From Catenuloplanes atrovinosus (GTDB lineage: Bacteria; Actinomycetota; Actinomycetes; Mycobacteriales; Micromonosporaceae), in assembly GCF_031458235.1 (NCBI RefSeq), contig NZ_JAVDYB010000001.1, positions 744,001 to 808,000 on the forward strand: DNA of 64,000 nt, read 5' to 3'. The notes under the pieces are model-generated. The model ran no database searches. It was not told the origin of the DNA and worked only from the letters and a program-made list of their open reading frames with translations. Both the position numbers and the translations under genes were made by a program. Shown here one piece after another: positions 33,692-43,123 of this stretch (its first letter is position 1; each line of letters opens with the position of its first letter).

Positions 33692-35167
33692 TCACCGGGC
33701 GCGCCCGGTGGCGACCATCCGGGCGGCCACGTCGGAGGCGGCCGCCCGGTCCGGCTTGCGGGAGCGGCCGGACACCGGGACCGCGGCGAAGATCAGGTGG
33801 TCCGGGCGCGCCTCGCCCATCCGGGACAGCGGTCCCCGCAGGGCCGCGCGCACCGCCGCCTCCGACGCCCCGGGTTCCAGCTCGATCAGCGCCGCCACCG
33901 TCTCGTCCTGGTCCGGTGCGGGTACGCCGACGATCAGCGCGAGCGCCACGCCCGGTACGTGCAGCGACGGCTCGTACAGCCCGGGATAGATGTTCTCCGC
34001 CGCGCGCAGGATCATGTCCTTCGCCCGCCCGGACAGCACCACCCGCCCCGCGTCCAGCGTGGCGACGTCGCCGGTGGAGACCCAGTCGTGCGGCGCCAGG
34101 CCGAGGTAGCGGTGGCACATCTGGGGTGCCCGCAGCTCCAGCACGCCGTCGGCGGCGCGCCGGGCGCAGACGCCGGGCAGCGGCGCGCCGAGCAGGTCGC
34201 CGTCGCCGGTGAAGCCGAGCTTCTCGCGTGACTCGACGGCGGCGGCCGGGAAGACCTCGGTCAGCGCGTACACGCCCCACGCCTCGGTGGCGCCCGCCCG
34301 CCGTACCCGGGAGAGCAGCGTGGCGGACACCGGCGCGGAACCGCTGTAGACGCGGCCGGTGAAGCGCGCGCCCGCGTCCAGCGCTGCCCGCAGCTCCGGC
34401 GGCGTGAGGTAGGTGGCCTGTGGGTGCAGCCGGGCGAGCTGCCGCGCCAGCGTGCGTGGCCGGCCGGCCGGCATCGCCACCGGTGCGCCGGCGGCCAGCG
34501 CGGGCGCGAGCACGAAGAACGTGCCGCCGGCGACCGGCGCGTCCGCGTCCGGCCGGACCAGCTCGGTGACCGCGCGCATGCCGGCGTCCAAGCCGGCCCG
34601 GCTGTGCACGACCGCGCGCGGGCTGCTGGTGGTGCCGGACGTGAACACGACGACCGCGTCGCCGTCCCCGTCGTAGACCGGCGGTGGCGTACCGCCGGAG
34701 GGGATCTCCAGCGCGGGTGCGGAGCCGGGCCAGCGGCGGCCGAGCGTGGCCACCGGCGCCAGGTCGCCGAGCGGTGGCAGCGCCAGCTGGGCACGCCGGG
34801 CCAGCGGTGCGGCCCAGGACGCGAGCGCCTGGGCCGCGCCGTCCGCCACGATCAGCGCCGGCGACGCGAGCCGCAGGCGGGCCAGCAGCACGTCCGGGCC
34901 GGCGGACGGGTCGAGGATGGCGGTGCGCAGGCCGAGCCGGTGCGCGGCGAGCATCAGCGCGAGCGCGGCCGGGCCGGGGATGACCGCGACGCCGAGCGTG
35001 TCGCCGGCGCGCAGGCCGCGGTGGTGCAGTGCGCGGGCGTACCCCTCGGTGAGGTCGTGCAGGTGGCCGCGGGTGGCGCGGACGACCGGGCGGCCGGTGC
35101 GGGTGGTGCCGAGGACGGCGGGACGGTCGGTGTCGCGGCCGAGCGCCGCGCGGAGCGGGCCGAGCAT
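33692..35167 (-). CDS. AMP-dependent acyl ligase, OleC-like (beta-lactone synthetase candidate)
   Basis: A 491-aa adenylate-forming enzyme. P-loop FTSGTTSSPRA (175-185) departs from the usual TSGTTGxPK, with Ser for Gly and Arg for Lys. Other motifs: YALTEVF, STGD (364-367), GRAKDMILRAAENIYPG (380-396) and the C-terminal SGRSRKPD (Lys471). OleC turns a 2-alkyl-3-hydroxy acid into a beta-lactone using ATP; simple fatty acyl-CoA or acyl-ACP ligase is the alternative. ATG 35167 overlaps the upstream stop (TGATG) with GGAGAAGG before it, so translation is coupled. Confidence 0.78.
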   Translation of the reverse strand: MLGPLRAALGRDTDRPAVLGTTRTGRPVVRATRGHLHDLTEGYARALHHRGLRAGDTLGVAVIPGPAALALMLAAHRLGLRTAILDPSAGPDVLLARLRLASPALIVADGAAQALASWAAPLARRAQLALPPLGDLAPVATLGRRWPGSAPALEIPSGGTPPPVYDGDGDAVVVFTSGTTSSPRAVVHSRAGLDAGMRAVTELVRPDADAPVAGGTFFVLAPALAAGAPVAMPAGRPRTLARQLARLHPQATYLTPPELRAALDAGARFTGRVYSGSAPVSATLLSRVRRAGATEAWGVYALTEVFPAAAVESREKLGFTGDGDLLGAPLPGVCARRAADGVLELRAPQMCHRYLGLAPHDWVSTGDVATLDAGRVVLSGRAKDMILRAAENIYPGLYEPSLHVPGVALALIVGVPAPDQDETVAALIELEPGASEAAVRAALRGPLSRMGEARPDHLIFAAVPVSGRSRKPDRAAASDVAARMVATGRAR

Positions 35168-36171
35168 CAGGCCTTCTCCCACACCATGGTCATCATGCTG
35201 ACGCCGCCGCCCAGCCCGACCAGCAGCACCCGGTCGCCGGGCAGCAGATCAGCGAAGATCCGGCTGAGCTGTACGCCGAGGCTGGCGCTGGCCAGATTGC
35301 CGAGCGACGGCAGCGTGGGCACCAGCTTCTCCGCCGGCACGCCGGTGATCTCCACGAACCGGGCGAGGTACGGCCCGGTGACCTGGTGGACGAGCACGTG
35401 CCGGTAGTCGTCCCAGTCGAGCCCGGTGCGCGTGCCGACCCGCTCGACGATCCCGGCGCCGATCTTCTCGAAGACCGCGCGCAGCGTGTGCCCCTCGCCG
35501 GTGAAGTACGTGTACTCGTCGCCGCGCGGGTGCCGGGAGCCGCCGCCGGGGATGCCGCCGACCCGCCAGTGCTCCGAGTGCGTCTCCGTGTCGACGTCCA
35601 GGATGCCGCCGCGCGCGACCGGCTCGACCAGCACCGCCGCGCCGCCGTCGCCGAACGTGTACCCGGCGAACGACTCGCGGACCTGGCGCATGTCGGTGAG
35701 CGTGTGGCGCATCGCCCGGGTGGGGGTCTCCCCGGTGACGACCAGGACGCGCCCGGCCCGGCCCGCGATGATCATCGACCGGGCCAGGTCGATGCCGTTG
35801 ATGAAGCTGTTGCACGCGTTGGTCACGTCCAGCGCGTGCGCGCGCGACCCGAGCGCGGCCTGCACGATGTGCGCGGTGGCCGGCTCGACCATGTCCCGGC
35901 TGGCGGACGCGAAGAGCAGCACGTCGACGTCGAGCGGGTCGAGGCCGGCGTCGTCGAGCGCGCGGCGGGCGGCCGCGGTCGCGAGCGTGGACGCGTACTC
36001 GTCGTCGCCCGCGATCCGGCGCCGTCGCACGCCGGTGAGCTGCTCGAACATGCCGTCCGGGAGGCGCAGGCCGCTGGCGCCGGATATTCGCCGCTGCAGC
36101 TCCGCCGTCTCCACCTCATGGTCCGGCAGCGCGGCGGCGGCGGCCGTGATCCCCACCCGAGTCATGATCAT
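35167..36171 (-). CDS. OleA-like thiolase-fold condensing enzyme
   Basis: A 334-aa ketosynthase III-like enzyme. Catalytic Cys120 (DVTNACNSF), His262 (VLVHQVTGP) and Asn292 (LGNLASASLG) are present. Cys-His and Cys-Asn distances are 142 and 172 residues, the same as OleA of Xanthomonas (Cys143, His285, Asn315, from memory) and unlike E. coli FabH (132 and 162). Glu96 in VEPATA may correspond to the OleA glutamate that activates the second acyl chain. It should join two fatty acyl-CoAs head to head. GAGAGG lies 9 bases before ATG 36171. Confidence 0.82.
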   Translation of the reverse strand: MIMTRVGITAAAAALPDHEVETAELQRRISGASGLRLPDGMFEQLTGVRRRRIAGDDEYASTLATAAARRALDDAGLDPLDVDVLLFASASRDMVEPATAHIVQAALGSRAHALDVTNACNSFINGIDLARSMIIAGRAGRVLVVTGETPTRAMRHTLTDMRQVRESFAGYTFGDGGAAVLVEPVARGGILDVDTETHSEHWRVGGIPGGGSRHPRGDEYTYFTGEGHTLRAVFEKIGAGIVERVGTRTGLDWDDYRHVLVHQVTGPYLARFVEITGVPAEKLVPTLPSLGNLASASLGVQLSRIFADLLPGDRVLLVGLGGGVSMMTMVWEKA

Positions 36172-36207
36172 GCGGTGTAGCCTCTCGCAGCCGTCCCCCT
36201 CGCCGGA

Positions 36208-36223
36208 TGAGTAGGGGCACTCA
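36208..36223. promoter_or_regulatory. Possible operator upstream of the ole-like operon
   Basis: TGAGT and ACTCA flank six bases (AGGGGC), a 5-bp inverted repeat about 37 bases upstream of the OleA-like start. It is a plausible repressor site but short enough to arise by chance. Confidence 0.25.
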
Positions 36224-36254
36224 GTGCAGCACACGCAGGCCAGCGCACATGATC

Positions 36255-36287
36255 GAGGCGCCGCCCGGGTGATCCGGACGGCGCCTC
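36255..36287 (-). terminator. Terminator of the debranching enzyme gene
   Basis: A 9-bp stem, GAGGCGCCG with CGGCGCCTC, and a 15-base loop, 13 bases after the leftward debranching enzyme stop. It insulates the ole-like operon from read-through. Confidence 0.75.
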
Positions 36288-36299
36288 GTTCGTACCGGG

Positions 36300-38354
36300 T
36301 CAGAGACGGTGACGGATGCGGTTGAGCTCCGCGACCGAGCGGGCCGAGAACGGGACGCCGGTGGCGGCGTGCGGCGCGTCACCCTCCGCGGTCTCGCTGA
36401 CCGAGCCGAGCCCCCACTCGTTCAGGTGGGCCTCCAGGCCGGTCAGCACGCCGTCGGTGGGCAGCCCGGCCGCGATGCACGCGTCCAGGTACGGCCCGAT
36501 CAGCCAGGGCCAGACCACACCCTGGTGGTACGCGGCGTCGCGCACGATCCGGTTGCCCCGGTGGGTGCCCAGGTAGCCGAACTCGCCCACCGCGAGCGAG
36601 CGCAGGCCGAGCGGCGTGAGCAGCGCGGACCCGGCCACCCGGATCGGCGACGGCATGGCCTCGCCGCGCAGCGGCGCATGCGGCAGGCTGAACGCGAGCA
36701 ACTGGTTGGGCCGCAGGCTGGCGTCGTCGTGGTGGGTGCCGCCGAGCGGGTAGACGGCCGGCGGCGCGTCGACCACGTCGTAGAGCCAGCCGTCGGGCGC
36801 GGCGAAGCGCTGCTGGAACGACGCGAGCGCGGTCTCGTGCGCCTTGGTGAGGTCCGGGTTCTCCCGGCCGGCCGCGCGCAGCAGCCCGATCAGGCCGGCC
36901 AGCGCGTTGACCCAGAGCGCGTTCACCTCGACCGGCTTGCCGGTGCGCGGCGTCACCGCGACGCCGTTGAGCCGCGCGTTCATCCAGGTCAGCGCGTTGC
37001 GGTCGGAGTCGTGCCGGAGCAGGCCGTCGGAGTCGGCGACCTGGAGCACCGGCGCCTGGCGCTGGGCCGGCGTTATCGGCGTGAGCGCCTGGGTCGGCGT
37101 CTGGAGCACCGCGGCCAGCGCGGACCGGGTCACCTCCGGCCGCTCCTCGCGCGGTGCCGGGCGGGTGGCCTGGCCCAGGCCGACGTGCCGGAGGATCAGG
37201 TCGGTCAGCGGGTCGGCGAGCGCGGCGGCGAGGTCGGTGTCGCCGAGCCGGGTGACGTGCCGCTCGACCGCGTGGACCAGCCACAGCGGGCCGTCCACCG
37301 GGTCGTGCAGCAGCCCGGCGTCGGCCGCCTCGACCGCGGCGGTGACGCGCGCCTGGAGCAGCGCGGCGCCCTCGGAGCCGCGGCCGGTGTCCAGGAACAG
37401 CCCCTCGTACGCCGTCATGGTGTCGCCGAGGTAGGCGTTGAACCACGGGTAGCCGGCGATCACGTCCGGCCCGCTCGCGGTGTCCACGATGAACGCGTCC
37501 GCGGCGAGCGCCAGCGCCGCCGCCGTGGAGTCGGCCGGGTCCGCGCCGGTGACCAGCTTGTGCGCACGGTCCCGGGCGGCCGCGACGATGGTGGCGGCCG
37601 GCGGCGGGCGCTCGCCCAGGTCACCGGCCCAGGCGGACACCTCCAGCGCCTGCCCGATCTCCAGCGTGGCGGCGAACGAGCCGGCGTGCCACAGATCCTC
37701 GACCGGGTTGAGCCCGCGGTCGGCCTCGGCGCGCGCGAACGCGTCCAGGTGCCACTGGCCGCCGGCCGTCCACCCGGGACCGGCCAGCCGGTACGCGTCC
37801 TCGATGACCACGCCGTCGGAGACGGTCCGCACGGTCAGCGGCGCGCCGTCCGCCCGGCGCTCGCCGTGCGCGTCGCGCCAGGTGCACATCGCGGCCAGCG
37901 ACAGCTTCACCGGGCCGGGCGCGGAGATCAGGCGGTGCACCACGCCGAGCGACGGCTGGCCGTGCGCCATCGCCAGCTCGCGCTCCAGCACCACGTCGCC
38001 GATCCGCCACCGCCAGCGCGGCAGCCCGTCGGCGAGCTCGAACAGCTCCAGGTGCGCGTGGCCCCTCGGCGCGATGGCGCCGGACGCCCACTCGTGCGTG
38101 TAGAGCGGCACCGTGGCGCCGGAGGGCAGGGTGACGGTGGCGTCCAGCGCGGCGAGCGCCACGTGGCGTTCGGTGAGCGCGGCGTCGGCCACGGCGAGCA
38201 GTGCGTGGTACCGCCGGGTGCGCAGGCCGGAGATCGTTCCCATGGCGTATCCACCGACGCCGTCGGGCACCAGCCATTCGCGGGACGCGCCCGCTCCCTC
38301 CGACAGGGAGGCGCACACCTGGGGACCGAAGATCAGCGGTGCGTTCAACAGCAC
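36300..38354 (-). CDS. Glycogen debranching enzyme (amylo-alpha-1,6-glucosidase)
   Basis: A protein of about 684 aa. The N-terminal part (LIFGPQVCASLSEGAGASRE, then WLVPDGVGGYAMGTISGLRT) is the N-terminal domain of archaeal/bacterial-type debranching enzymes; the rest is the (alpha/alpha)6-barrel GDE_C domain with AGYPWFNAYLGDTMTAYEGL, SLRPNQLLAFSLPHAPL and YHQGVVWPWLIGPYLDA. It removes alpha-1,6 branch glucose from glycogen. Start is uncertain: GTG 38354 or TTG 38348 follow AGAGGG; the frame stays open to 38483 but the extra residues look random. It is divergent from treX. Confidence 0.88.
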   Translation of the reverse strand: MLLNAPLIFGPQVCASLSEGAGASREWLVPDGVGGYAMGTISGLRTRRYHALLAVADAALTERHVALAALDATVTLPSGATVPLYTHEWASGAIAPRGHAHLELFELADGLPRWRWRIGDVVLERELAMAHGQPSLGVVHRLISAPGPVKLSLAAMCTWRDAHGERRADGAPLTVRTVSDGVVIEDAYRLAGPGWTAGGQWHLDAFARAEADRGLNPVEDLWHAGSFAATLEIGQALEVSAWAGDLGERPPPAATIVAAARDRAHKLVTGADPADSTAAALALAADAFIVDTASGPDVIAGYPWFNAYLGDTMTAYEGLFLDTGRGSEGAALLQARVTAAVEAADAGLLHDPVDGPLWLVHAVERHVTRLGDTDLAAALADPLTDLILRHVGLGQATRPAPREERPEVTRSALAAVLQTPTQALTPITPAQRQAPVLQVADSDGLLRHDSDRNALTWMNARLNGVAVTPRTGKPVEVNALWVNALAGLIGLLRAAGRENPDLTKAHETALASFQQRFAAPDGWLYDVVDAPPAVYPLGGTHHDDASLRPNQLLAFSLPHAPLRGEAMPSPIRVAGSALLTPLGLRSLAVGEFGYLGTHRGNRIVRDAAYHQGVVWPWLIGPYLDACIAAGLPTDGVLTGLEAHLNEWGLGSVSETAEGDAPHAATGVPFSARSVAELNRIRHRL

Positions 38355-38704
38355 GAGCCCTCTGTGATCGATTGGATCGCGACAGGATCCATCGGGGTCT
38401 TCACCGAACGGAGAAGACCCAGTGTTGGCAGGCGATGCGGTCGACGTTAGCAGCTTCCGCGCAAGATTTTGGCTCCCGTCCATGAGGAACTTCGGCGGTA
38501 CGCGGGGCGAGATCCTCTCGTGGCAACTGGGTGGATTAGCCCGGTGACTCTCGGGGCATAAGCGCTGCGCCCTCCGGCGCGTCAGCGGGCGCGCCAGGGG
38601 TACGGGTGTCCGGAATCACCGTCGCGTGGCGTCGCTGCGGTGCGGGTCCGATCCGGCGAGGATGGGTTCGCGGGCGTCCGCGACGGCGAGGGGGAGCAGC
38701 AGAC
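38355..38704. promoter_or_regulatory. Divergent promoter region, debranching enzyme / treXYZ
   Basis: A 350-bp gene-free stretch between divergent glycogen genes. It contains a hairpin with 8-bp stem GGGTCTTC/GAAGACCC (38395-38420) and a GC-rich inverted stretch around 38570-38600 (GCGCCCTCCGGCGC). It must hold both promoters; I cannot pick the -35/-10 pairs with confidence. Confidence 0.5.
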
Positions 38705-40822
38705 ATGCAGACATGGCCCGGACGGCGTTATCCGCTGGGTGCTACCTACGACGGCACCGGAACGAATTTCGCGATCTTCTCCGAGGTCGCGGAGTCCGTC
38801 GAGCTGTGTCTGTTCGACGAGTGGGACATCGGTGCGGAGCAGCGCATCGAGCTGCAGGAGGTGGACGCGTTCGTCTGGCACGCCTACCTGCCGGGTGTGC
38901 AACCGGGACAGCGGTACGGCTACCGCGTCTACGGCCCGTACGACCCGGCGAACGGCGCCCGCTGCAACCCGCACAAGCTGTTGCTCGACCCGTACGCCAA
39001 GGCGGTCGACGGCGACGTGCAGTGGCATCCCGCGCTCTACGGCTACCAGCTGGACGACCCGAGCCGGATGTCCGAGATCAACTCCGCGCCGTACATGCCC
39101 AAGGGCGTGGTGGTGAACCCGTACTTCGACTGGGGCAACGACCGGCCGCCGCGCACGCCGTACCACCACTCGGTGATCTACGAGGCGCACGTGAAGGGCC
39201 TGACCAAGCGGCACCCGCGGATTCCCTCGGAGCTGCGCGGCACGTACGCCGGCATCGCGCACCCGGAGATGATCGAGCACCTGCTCAAGCTGGGCATCAC
39301 CGCGATAGAGCTGATGCCGGTGCACCAGTTCGTGCACGATCACCGGCTGCACGATCTGAACCTGCGCAACTACTGGGGCTACAACACGATCAGCTTCTTC
39401 GCCCCGTACCACGGCTACTCCGCGCTGGGCTATCTCGGGCAGCAGGTGCAGGAGTTCCGCGGCATGGTCAAGGCGCTGCACACCGCGGGCATCGAGGTGA
39501 TCCTCGACGTGGTCTACAACCACACCGCGGAGGGCAACCACCTGGGCCCGACCATGTCGATGAAGGGTGTGGACAACGCGGCCTACTACCGGCTCTCCGA
39601 GGAGAACCGGGAGTACTACGTCGACTTCACCGGTACCGGCAACAGCATGAACATGCGCGGGCCGCAGACGCTCCAGCTGATCATGGACTCGCTGCGGTAC
39701 TGGGTGCAGGAGATGCACGTGGACGGCTTCCGCTTCGACCTGGCGGCCACGCTGGCCCGCGAGTTCTACGAGGTGGACCGGCTCTCCACGTTCTTCGAGG
39801 TGGTCCAGCAGGACCCGGTCATCAGCCAGGCCAAGCTGATCGCGGAGCCGTGGGACGTCGGCCCGGGCGGCTACCAGGTGGGCAACTTCCCGCCGGTGTG
39901 GACGGAGTGGAACGGCAAGTTCCGGGACACCGCGCGGGACTTCTGGCGCGGCGAGCCGGCCACGCTGGCCGAGTTCGCGTCCCGGCTGTCCGGCTCGGCC
40001 GACCTCTACCAGGACGACGGGCGCCGGCCGTTCCACAGCATCAACTTCGTCACCTGCCACGACGGGTTCACGCTGAACGACCTGGTGTCGTACAACGACA
40101 AGCACAACGAGGCGAACGGCGAGGACAACCGGGACGGCGAGAGCCACAACCGGTCGTGGAACTGCGGCGTCGAGGGGCCGACGGACGACCCGGCCGTGCT
40201 GGAGCTGCGCGCCAAGCAGCGGCGCAACTTCCTGGCCACGCTGATGCTCTCGCAGGGCGTGCCGATGATCGGGCACGGTGACGAGCTGGGCCGCACCCAG
40301 CACGGCAACAACAACGCCTACTGCCAGGACAGCGAGATCGCCTGGATCGACTGGGAGAACGTCGACGAACAGCTGCTCGACTTCACCCGTACCCTCGTGG
40401 CGTTCCGCAAGAAGCACCAGGTCTTCCGCCGCCGCCGGTTCTTCACCGGCCTGCCGGTGGGCGGACGCGGCAGCGGCGAGGCACTGCCGGACCTGGCCTG
40501 GTTCACGCCGGACGGGCGCGAGATGAACGACGGCGACTGGGGCAACGACTTCGGCCGCGCGGTCGCGCTGTTCGTCAACGGCGACGGGATCAAGGAGCGC
40601 GGCCAGTACGGGCAGCGGCACCAGGACCAGTCCTTCGTGCTCTGCTTCAACGCGCACGACGCGCCCCTGGAATTCACGCTTCCGCCCACCGAATACGGGC
40701 AGAAGTGGGAGAAGGTCATAGAGACCGCCGACCCGTCACCAGACAACCCCGTGGTCGCCGAGGCCGGCGGCCGCATCTGGGTGCCGGATCGTTCAATCGT
40801 CGTGCTGGACAGGACGGTCTGA
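38705..40822 (+). CDS. treX: Glycogen debranching enzyme TreX/GlgX
   Basis: A 705-aa GH13 enzyme that hydrolyses alpha-1,6 branches of glycogen. N-terminal CBM48 (about 8-110; FAIFSEVAESVELCLFDE), then the barrel with DVVYNHT, nucleophile Asp in DGFRFDLAATL, acid Glu in IAEPWD and the third acid in VTCHDGFTLNDLVSYN. Length is normal. GGGGGAG lies about 8 bases before ATG 38705. First gene of treX-treY-treZ; its product feeds linear maltodextrin to TreY. Confidence 0.95.
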   Translation: MQTWPGRRYPLGATYDGTGTNFAIFSEVAESVELCLFDEWDIGAEQRIELQEVDAFVWHAYLPGVQPGQRYGYRVYGPYDPANGARCNPHKLLLDPYAKAVDGDVQWHPALYGYQLDDPSRMSEINSAPYMPKGVVVNPYFDWGNDRPPRTPYHHSVIYEAHVKGLTKRHPRIPSELRGTYAGIAHPEMIEHLLKLGITAIELMPVHQFVHDHRLHDLNLRNYWGYNTISFFAPYHGYSALGYLGQQVQEFRGMVKALHTAGIEVILDVVYNHTAEGNHLGPTMSMKGVDNAAYYRLSEENREYYVDFTGTGNSMNMRGPQTLQLIMDSLRYWVQEMHVDGFRFDLAATLAREFYEVDRLSTFFEVVQQDPVISQAKLIAEPWDVGPGGYQVGNFPPVWTEWNGKFRDTARDFWRGEPATLAEFASRLSGSADLYQDDGRRPFHSINFVTCHDGFTLNDLVSYNDKHNEANGEDNRDGESHNRSWNCGVEGPTDDPAVLELRAKQRRNFLATLMLSQGVPMIGHGDELGRTQHGNNNAYCQDSEIAWIDWENVDEQLLDFTRTLVAFRKKHQVFRRRRFFTGLPVGGRGSGEALPDLAWFTPDGREMNDGDWGNDFGRAVALFVNGDGIKERGQYGQRHQDQSFVLCFNAHDAPLEFTLPPTEYGQKWEKVIETADPSPDNPVVAEAGGRIWVPDRSIVVLDRTV

Positions 40823-40826
40823 GAAC

Positions 40827-43100
40827 ATGACAACGCCCGCCGCCACGTACCGGGTTCAGGTCCGGCCCGGATTCGACCTTGCCGCCACCGCCGATCTCGC
40901 CGGTTACCTCGCCGACCTCGGGGTGACCCACTGCTACACCGCGCCGCTGCTGGCCGCCGTGCCCGGCTCGGCGCACGGCTACGACGTCGCCGACCACACC
41001 CGGGTCAACCCGGAGTTGGGCGGCGAGGAGGGCCGGCGGCGTCTCGTCGACGCGCTGCGCGAGGCCGGCCTGGGGCTGGTCGTCGACATCGTGCCGAACC
41101 ACGCCGGCATCGCCGACCCGCCCAGCAACCCGGCCTGGTGGGACGTGCTCAAGAACGGCCGGGACTCGCCGTACGCGTCCTGGTTCGACATCGACTGGAC
41201 GCGCGGCCGCCTGGTGGTCCCGGTGCTGGCCGACTCCGGCGAGCCGCTGGACGACCTGGAGTTCAAGGACGGCGACCTGCACTACTTCGAGCACCGGTTC
41301 CCGGTCGCGCCGGGCACCGGCGAGGGCACGCCGCGGGAGATCCACGACCGGCAGCACTACGAGCTGGTCGACTGGCGGCGCGGCGACACCGAGCTCAACT
41401 ACCGGCGGTTCTTCGCGATCACCACGCTGGCCGGGCTGCGCGTGGAGGAGCCGGCCGTCTTCGACGCCACGCACGCGGAGATCCTGCGCTGGTACGCGGA
41501 CGGCGAACTGGACGGCATCCGCGTGGACCACCCGGACGGGTTGCGCGACCCCGCCGACTACCTGCGCCGGCTGCGCCGGGCCGCGCCGAACGCGTGGATC
41601 GTGGTGGAGAAGATCCTGGAGACCGGCGAGAAGCTGCCGGACTGGCCGGTCGCGGGCACCACCGGGTACGACGCGATCCGCGAGGTGTGCGGCCTGTTCA
41701 TCGACCCGGCCGCCGCGCCCGCGTTCACCGGCCTGGACCAGCACCTGACCGGCAAGCGCATCTCCTGGGCGGAGCTGACCCACGGCACCAAGTACGCGGC
41801 GGCGACCCGCATGCTCGCGGCCGAGCTGAACCGGTTGTCCCGGCTCGCGTCCGAGGTGGCCGGCGCGCGCGAGGGGCTGGCGGAGCTGGCCGCGGACTTC
41901 CCGGTCTACCGGTCGTACCTGCCGGACGGCGCCCGGCACCTGGCCAAGGCGCGCGCCGAGGCCGGCCGCCGCCGCCCCGGCATGGGCCGCAGCCTGGACG
42001 CGCTGACCGCGCGGCTGCGCAACCCGGTGGACGAGCTGGCCGTGCGGTTCCAGCAGTTCACCGGCGCGGTGATGGCGAAGGGCGTGGAGGACACCGCGTA
42101 CTACCGATGGAGCCGGTTCATCGCGCTCAACGAGGTCGGCGGCGACCCGGAGCGGTTCGGCGTGCGGCCGTCCGAGTTCCACGCGGCCTGCGCCGCGCGC
42201 GCCGAGAGCGCGCCGGAGGGGATGACCTCGCTCTCCACCCACGACACCAAGCGCTCCGAGGACGTGCGGGCCCGGCTGGCCGCGCTCTCCGAGGTGCCGC
42301 GCGAGTGGACCGCGATGGCGACGCGGTGGACGGAGGCGTCCGGCTTCGCCGATCCGGCGCTGGCGCACCTGCTGTGGCAGACCGCGGTCGGCGCCTGGCC
42401 GATCGAGCGGGAACGGCTGAAGGCGTACGTGGAGAAGGCCGCCCGCGAAGCGGGTACGTCGACCAGCTGGACCGATCCGAACGGCGATTTCGAGCGCGCC
42501 CTCGCCGCGCTCGTCGATCGCGTCTACGACGATTCGGAACTGTGCCGGGAGATCGGCGATTTCGCCGAATCGATCACATTCTCCGGATGGGTGAACTCGC
42601 TCGGCCAGAAGGTCGTGCAGTTGGCCATGCCCGGGATTCCCGACGTGTATCAGGGCACCGAGCTGTGGGACAACTCGCTGGTCGATCCGGACAACCGCCG
42701 GCCCGTCGACTTCGCGGCCCGGCGCGAGCTGCTGGCCCGCATCGACGGCGGCGAACTGCCCGGCATCGACCCGTCCGGCGCCGCGAAACTGCTGGTCACC
42801 AGCCGTACGCTGCGGGCGCGCCGGGACCGCCCGGAGCTGTTCACCGAGTACACCCCGCTGGAGGTGGAGGGCCCGGCCGCCGCGCACGCGATCGCGTTCG
42901 ACCGCGGCGGGGCTTGCGTGGTGGCGACCCGGCTCCCGATGGGACTCGCGCGTCAAGGCGGCTGGGGTGAAACATCACTGAAACTTCCCGACCGGGAATA
43001 CATCGATTCGTTCACGGGACGCGACTACAGTGGTTCTCGGCTGACGCTCGCCGAGGTGCTCGACACATATCCTGTGGCACTTCTGATCAGGCGCGGATAG
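40827..43100 (+). CDS. treY: Maltooligosyl trehalose synthase
   Basis: A 757-aa GH13 enzyme that isomerises the reducing-end alpha-1,4 bond of maltodextrin to alpha-1,1. It has VDIVPNHAGIADP, GIRVDHPDGLRDPADYLRRL with the nucleophile, VVEKIL with the acid Glu, and STHDTKRSEDVRARLAAL, all diagnostic for TreY. The ATG is 4 bases after the treX stop, so the genes are co-translated. Cytoplasmic; it makes maltooligosyl trehalose for TreZ. Confidence 0.96.
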   Translation: MTTPAATYRVQVRPGFDLAATADLAGYLADLGVTHCYTAPLLAAVPGSAHGYDVADHTRVNPELGGEEGRRRLVDALREAGLGLVVDIVPNHAGIADPPSNPAWWDVLKNGRDSPYASWFDIDWTRGRLVVPVLADSGEPLDDLEFKDGDLHYFEHRFPVAPGTGEGTPREIHDRQHYELVDWRRGDTELNYRRFFAITTLAGLRVEEPAVFDATHAEILRWYADGELDGIRVDHPDGLRDPADYLRRLRRAAPNAWIVVEKILETGEKLPDWPVAGTTGYDAIREVCGLFIDPAAAPAFTGLDQHLTGKRISWAELTHGTKYAAATRMLAAELNRLSRLASEVAGAREGLAELAADFPVYRSYLPDGARHLAKARAEAGRRRPGMGRSLDALTARLRNPVDELAVRFQQFTGAVMAKGVEDTAYYRWSRFIALNEVGGDPERFGVRPSEFHAACAARAESAPEGMTSLSTHDTKRSEDVRARLAALSEVPREWTAMATRWTEASGFADPALAHLLWQTAVGAWPIERERLKAYVEKAAREAGTSTSWTDPNGDFERALAALVDRVYDDSELCREIGDFAESITFSGWVNSLGQKVVQLAMPGIPDVYQGTELWDNSLVDPDNRRPVDFAARRELLARIDGGELPGIDPSGAAKLLVTSRTLRARRDRPELFTEYTPLEVEGPAAAHAIAFDRGGACVVATRLPMGLARQGGWGETSLKLPDREYIDSFTGRDYSGSRLTLAEVLDTYPVALLIRRG

Positions 43101-43123
43101 CGGCCGGAAAGCGTGTTGATTCG

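Noticed and set aside
33384-34280. Leftward frame with 21-residue repeats (GKQSKAAGNVRAAVDV type)
   Set aside because: Its start half is a shadow of the ligase gene; the repeat part has no start signal of its own. Kept only as a possible decayed peptide in the findings.
36309-38450. Open frame of 713 codons antisense to the debranching enzyme
   Set aside because: Arg/Gly/Val-rich shadow frame typical of high-GC DNA; the opposite strand holds a clear enzyme family.
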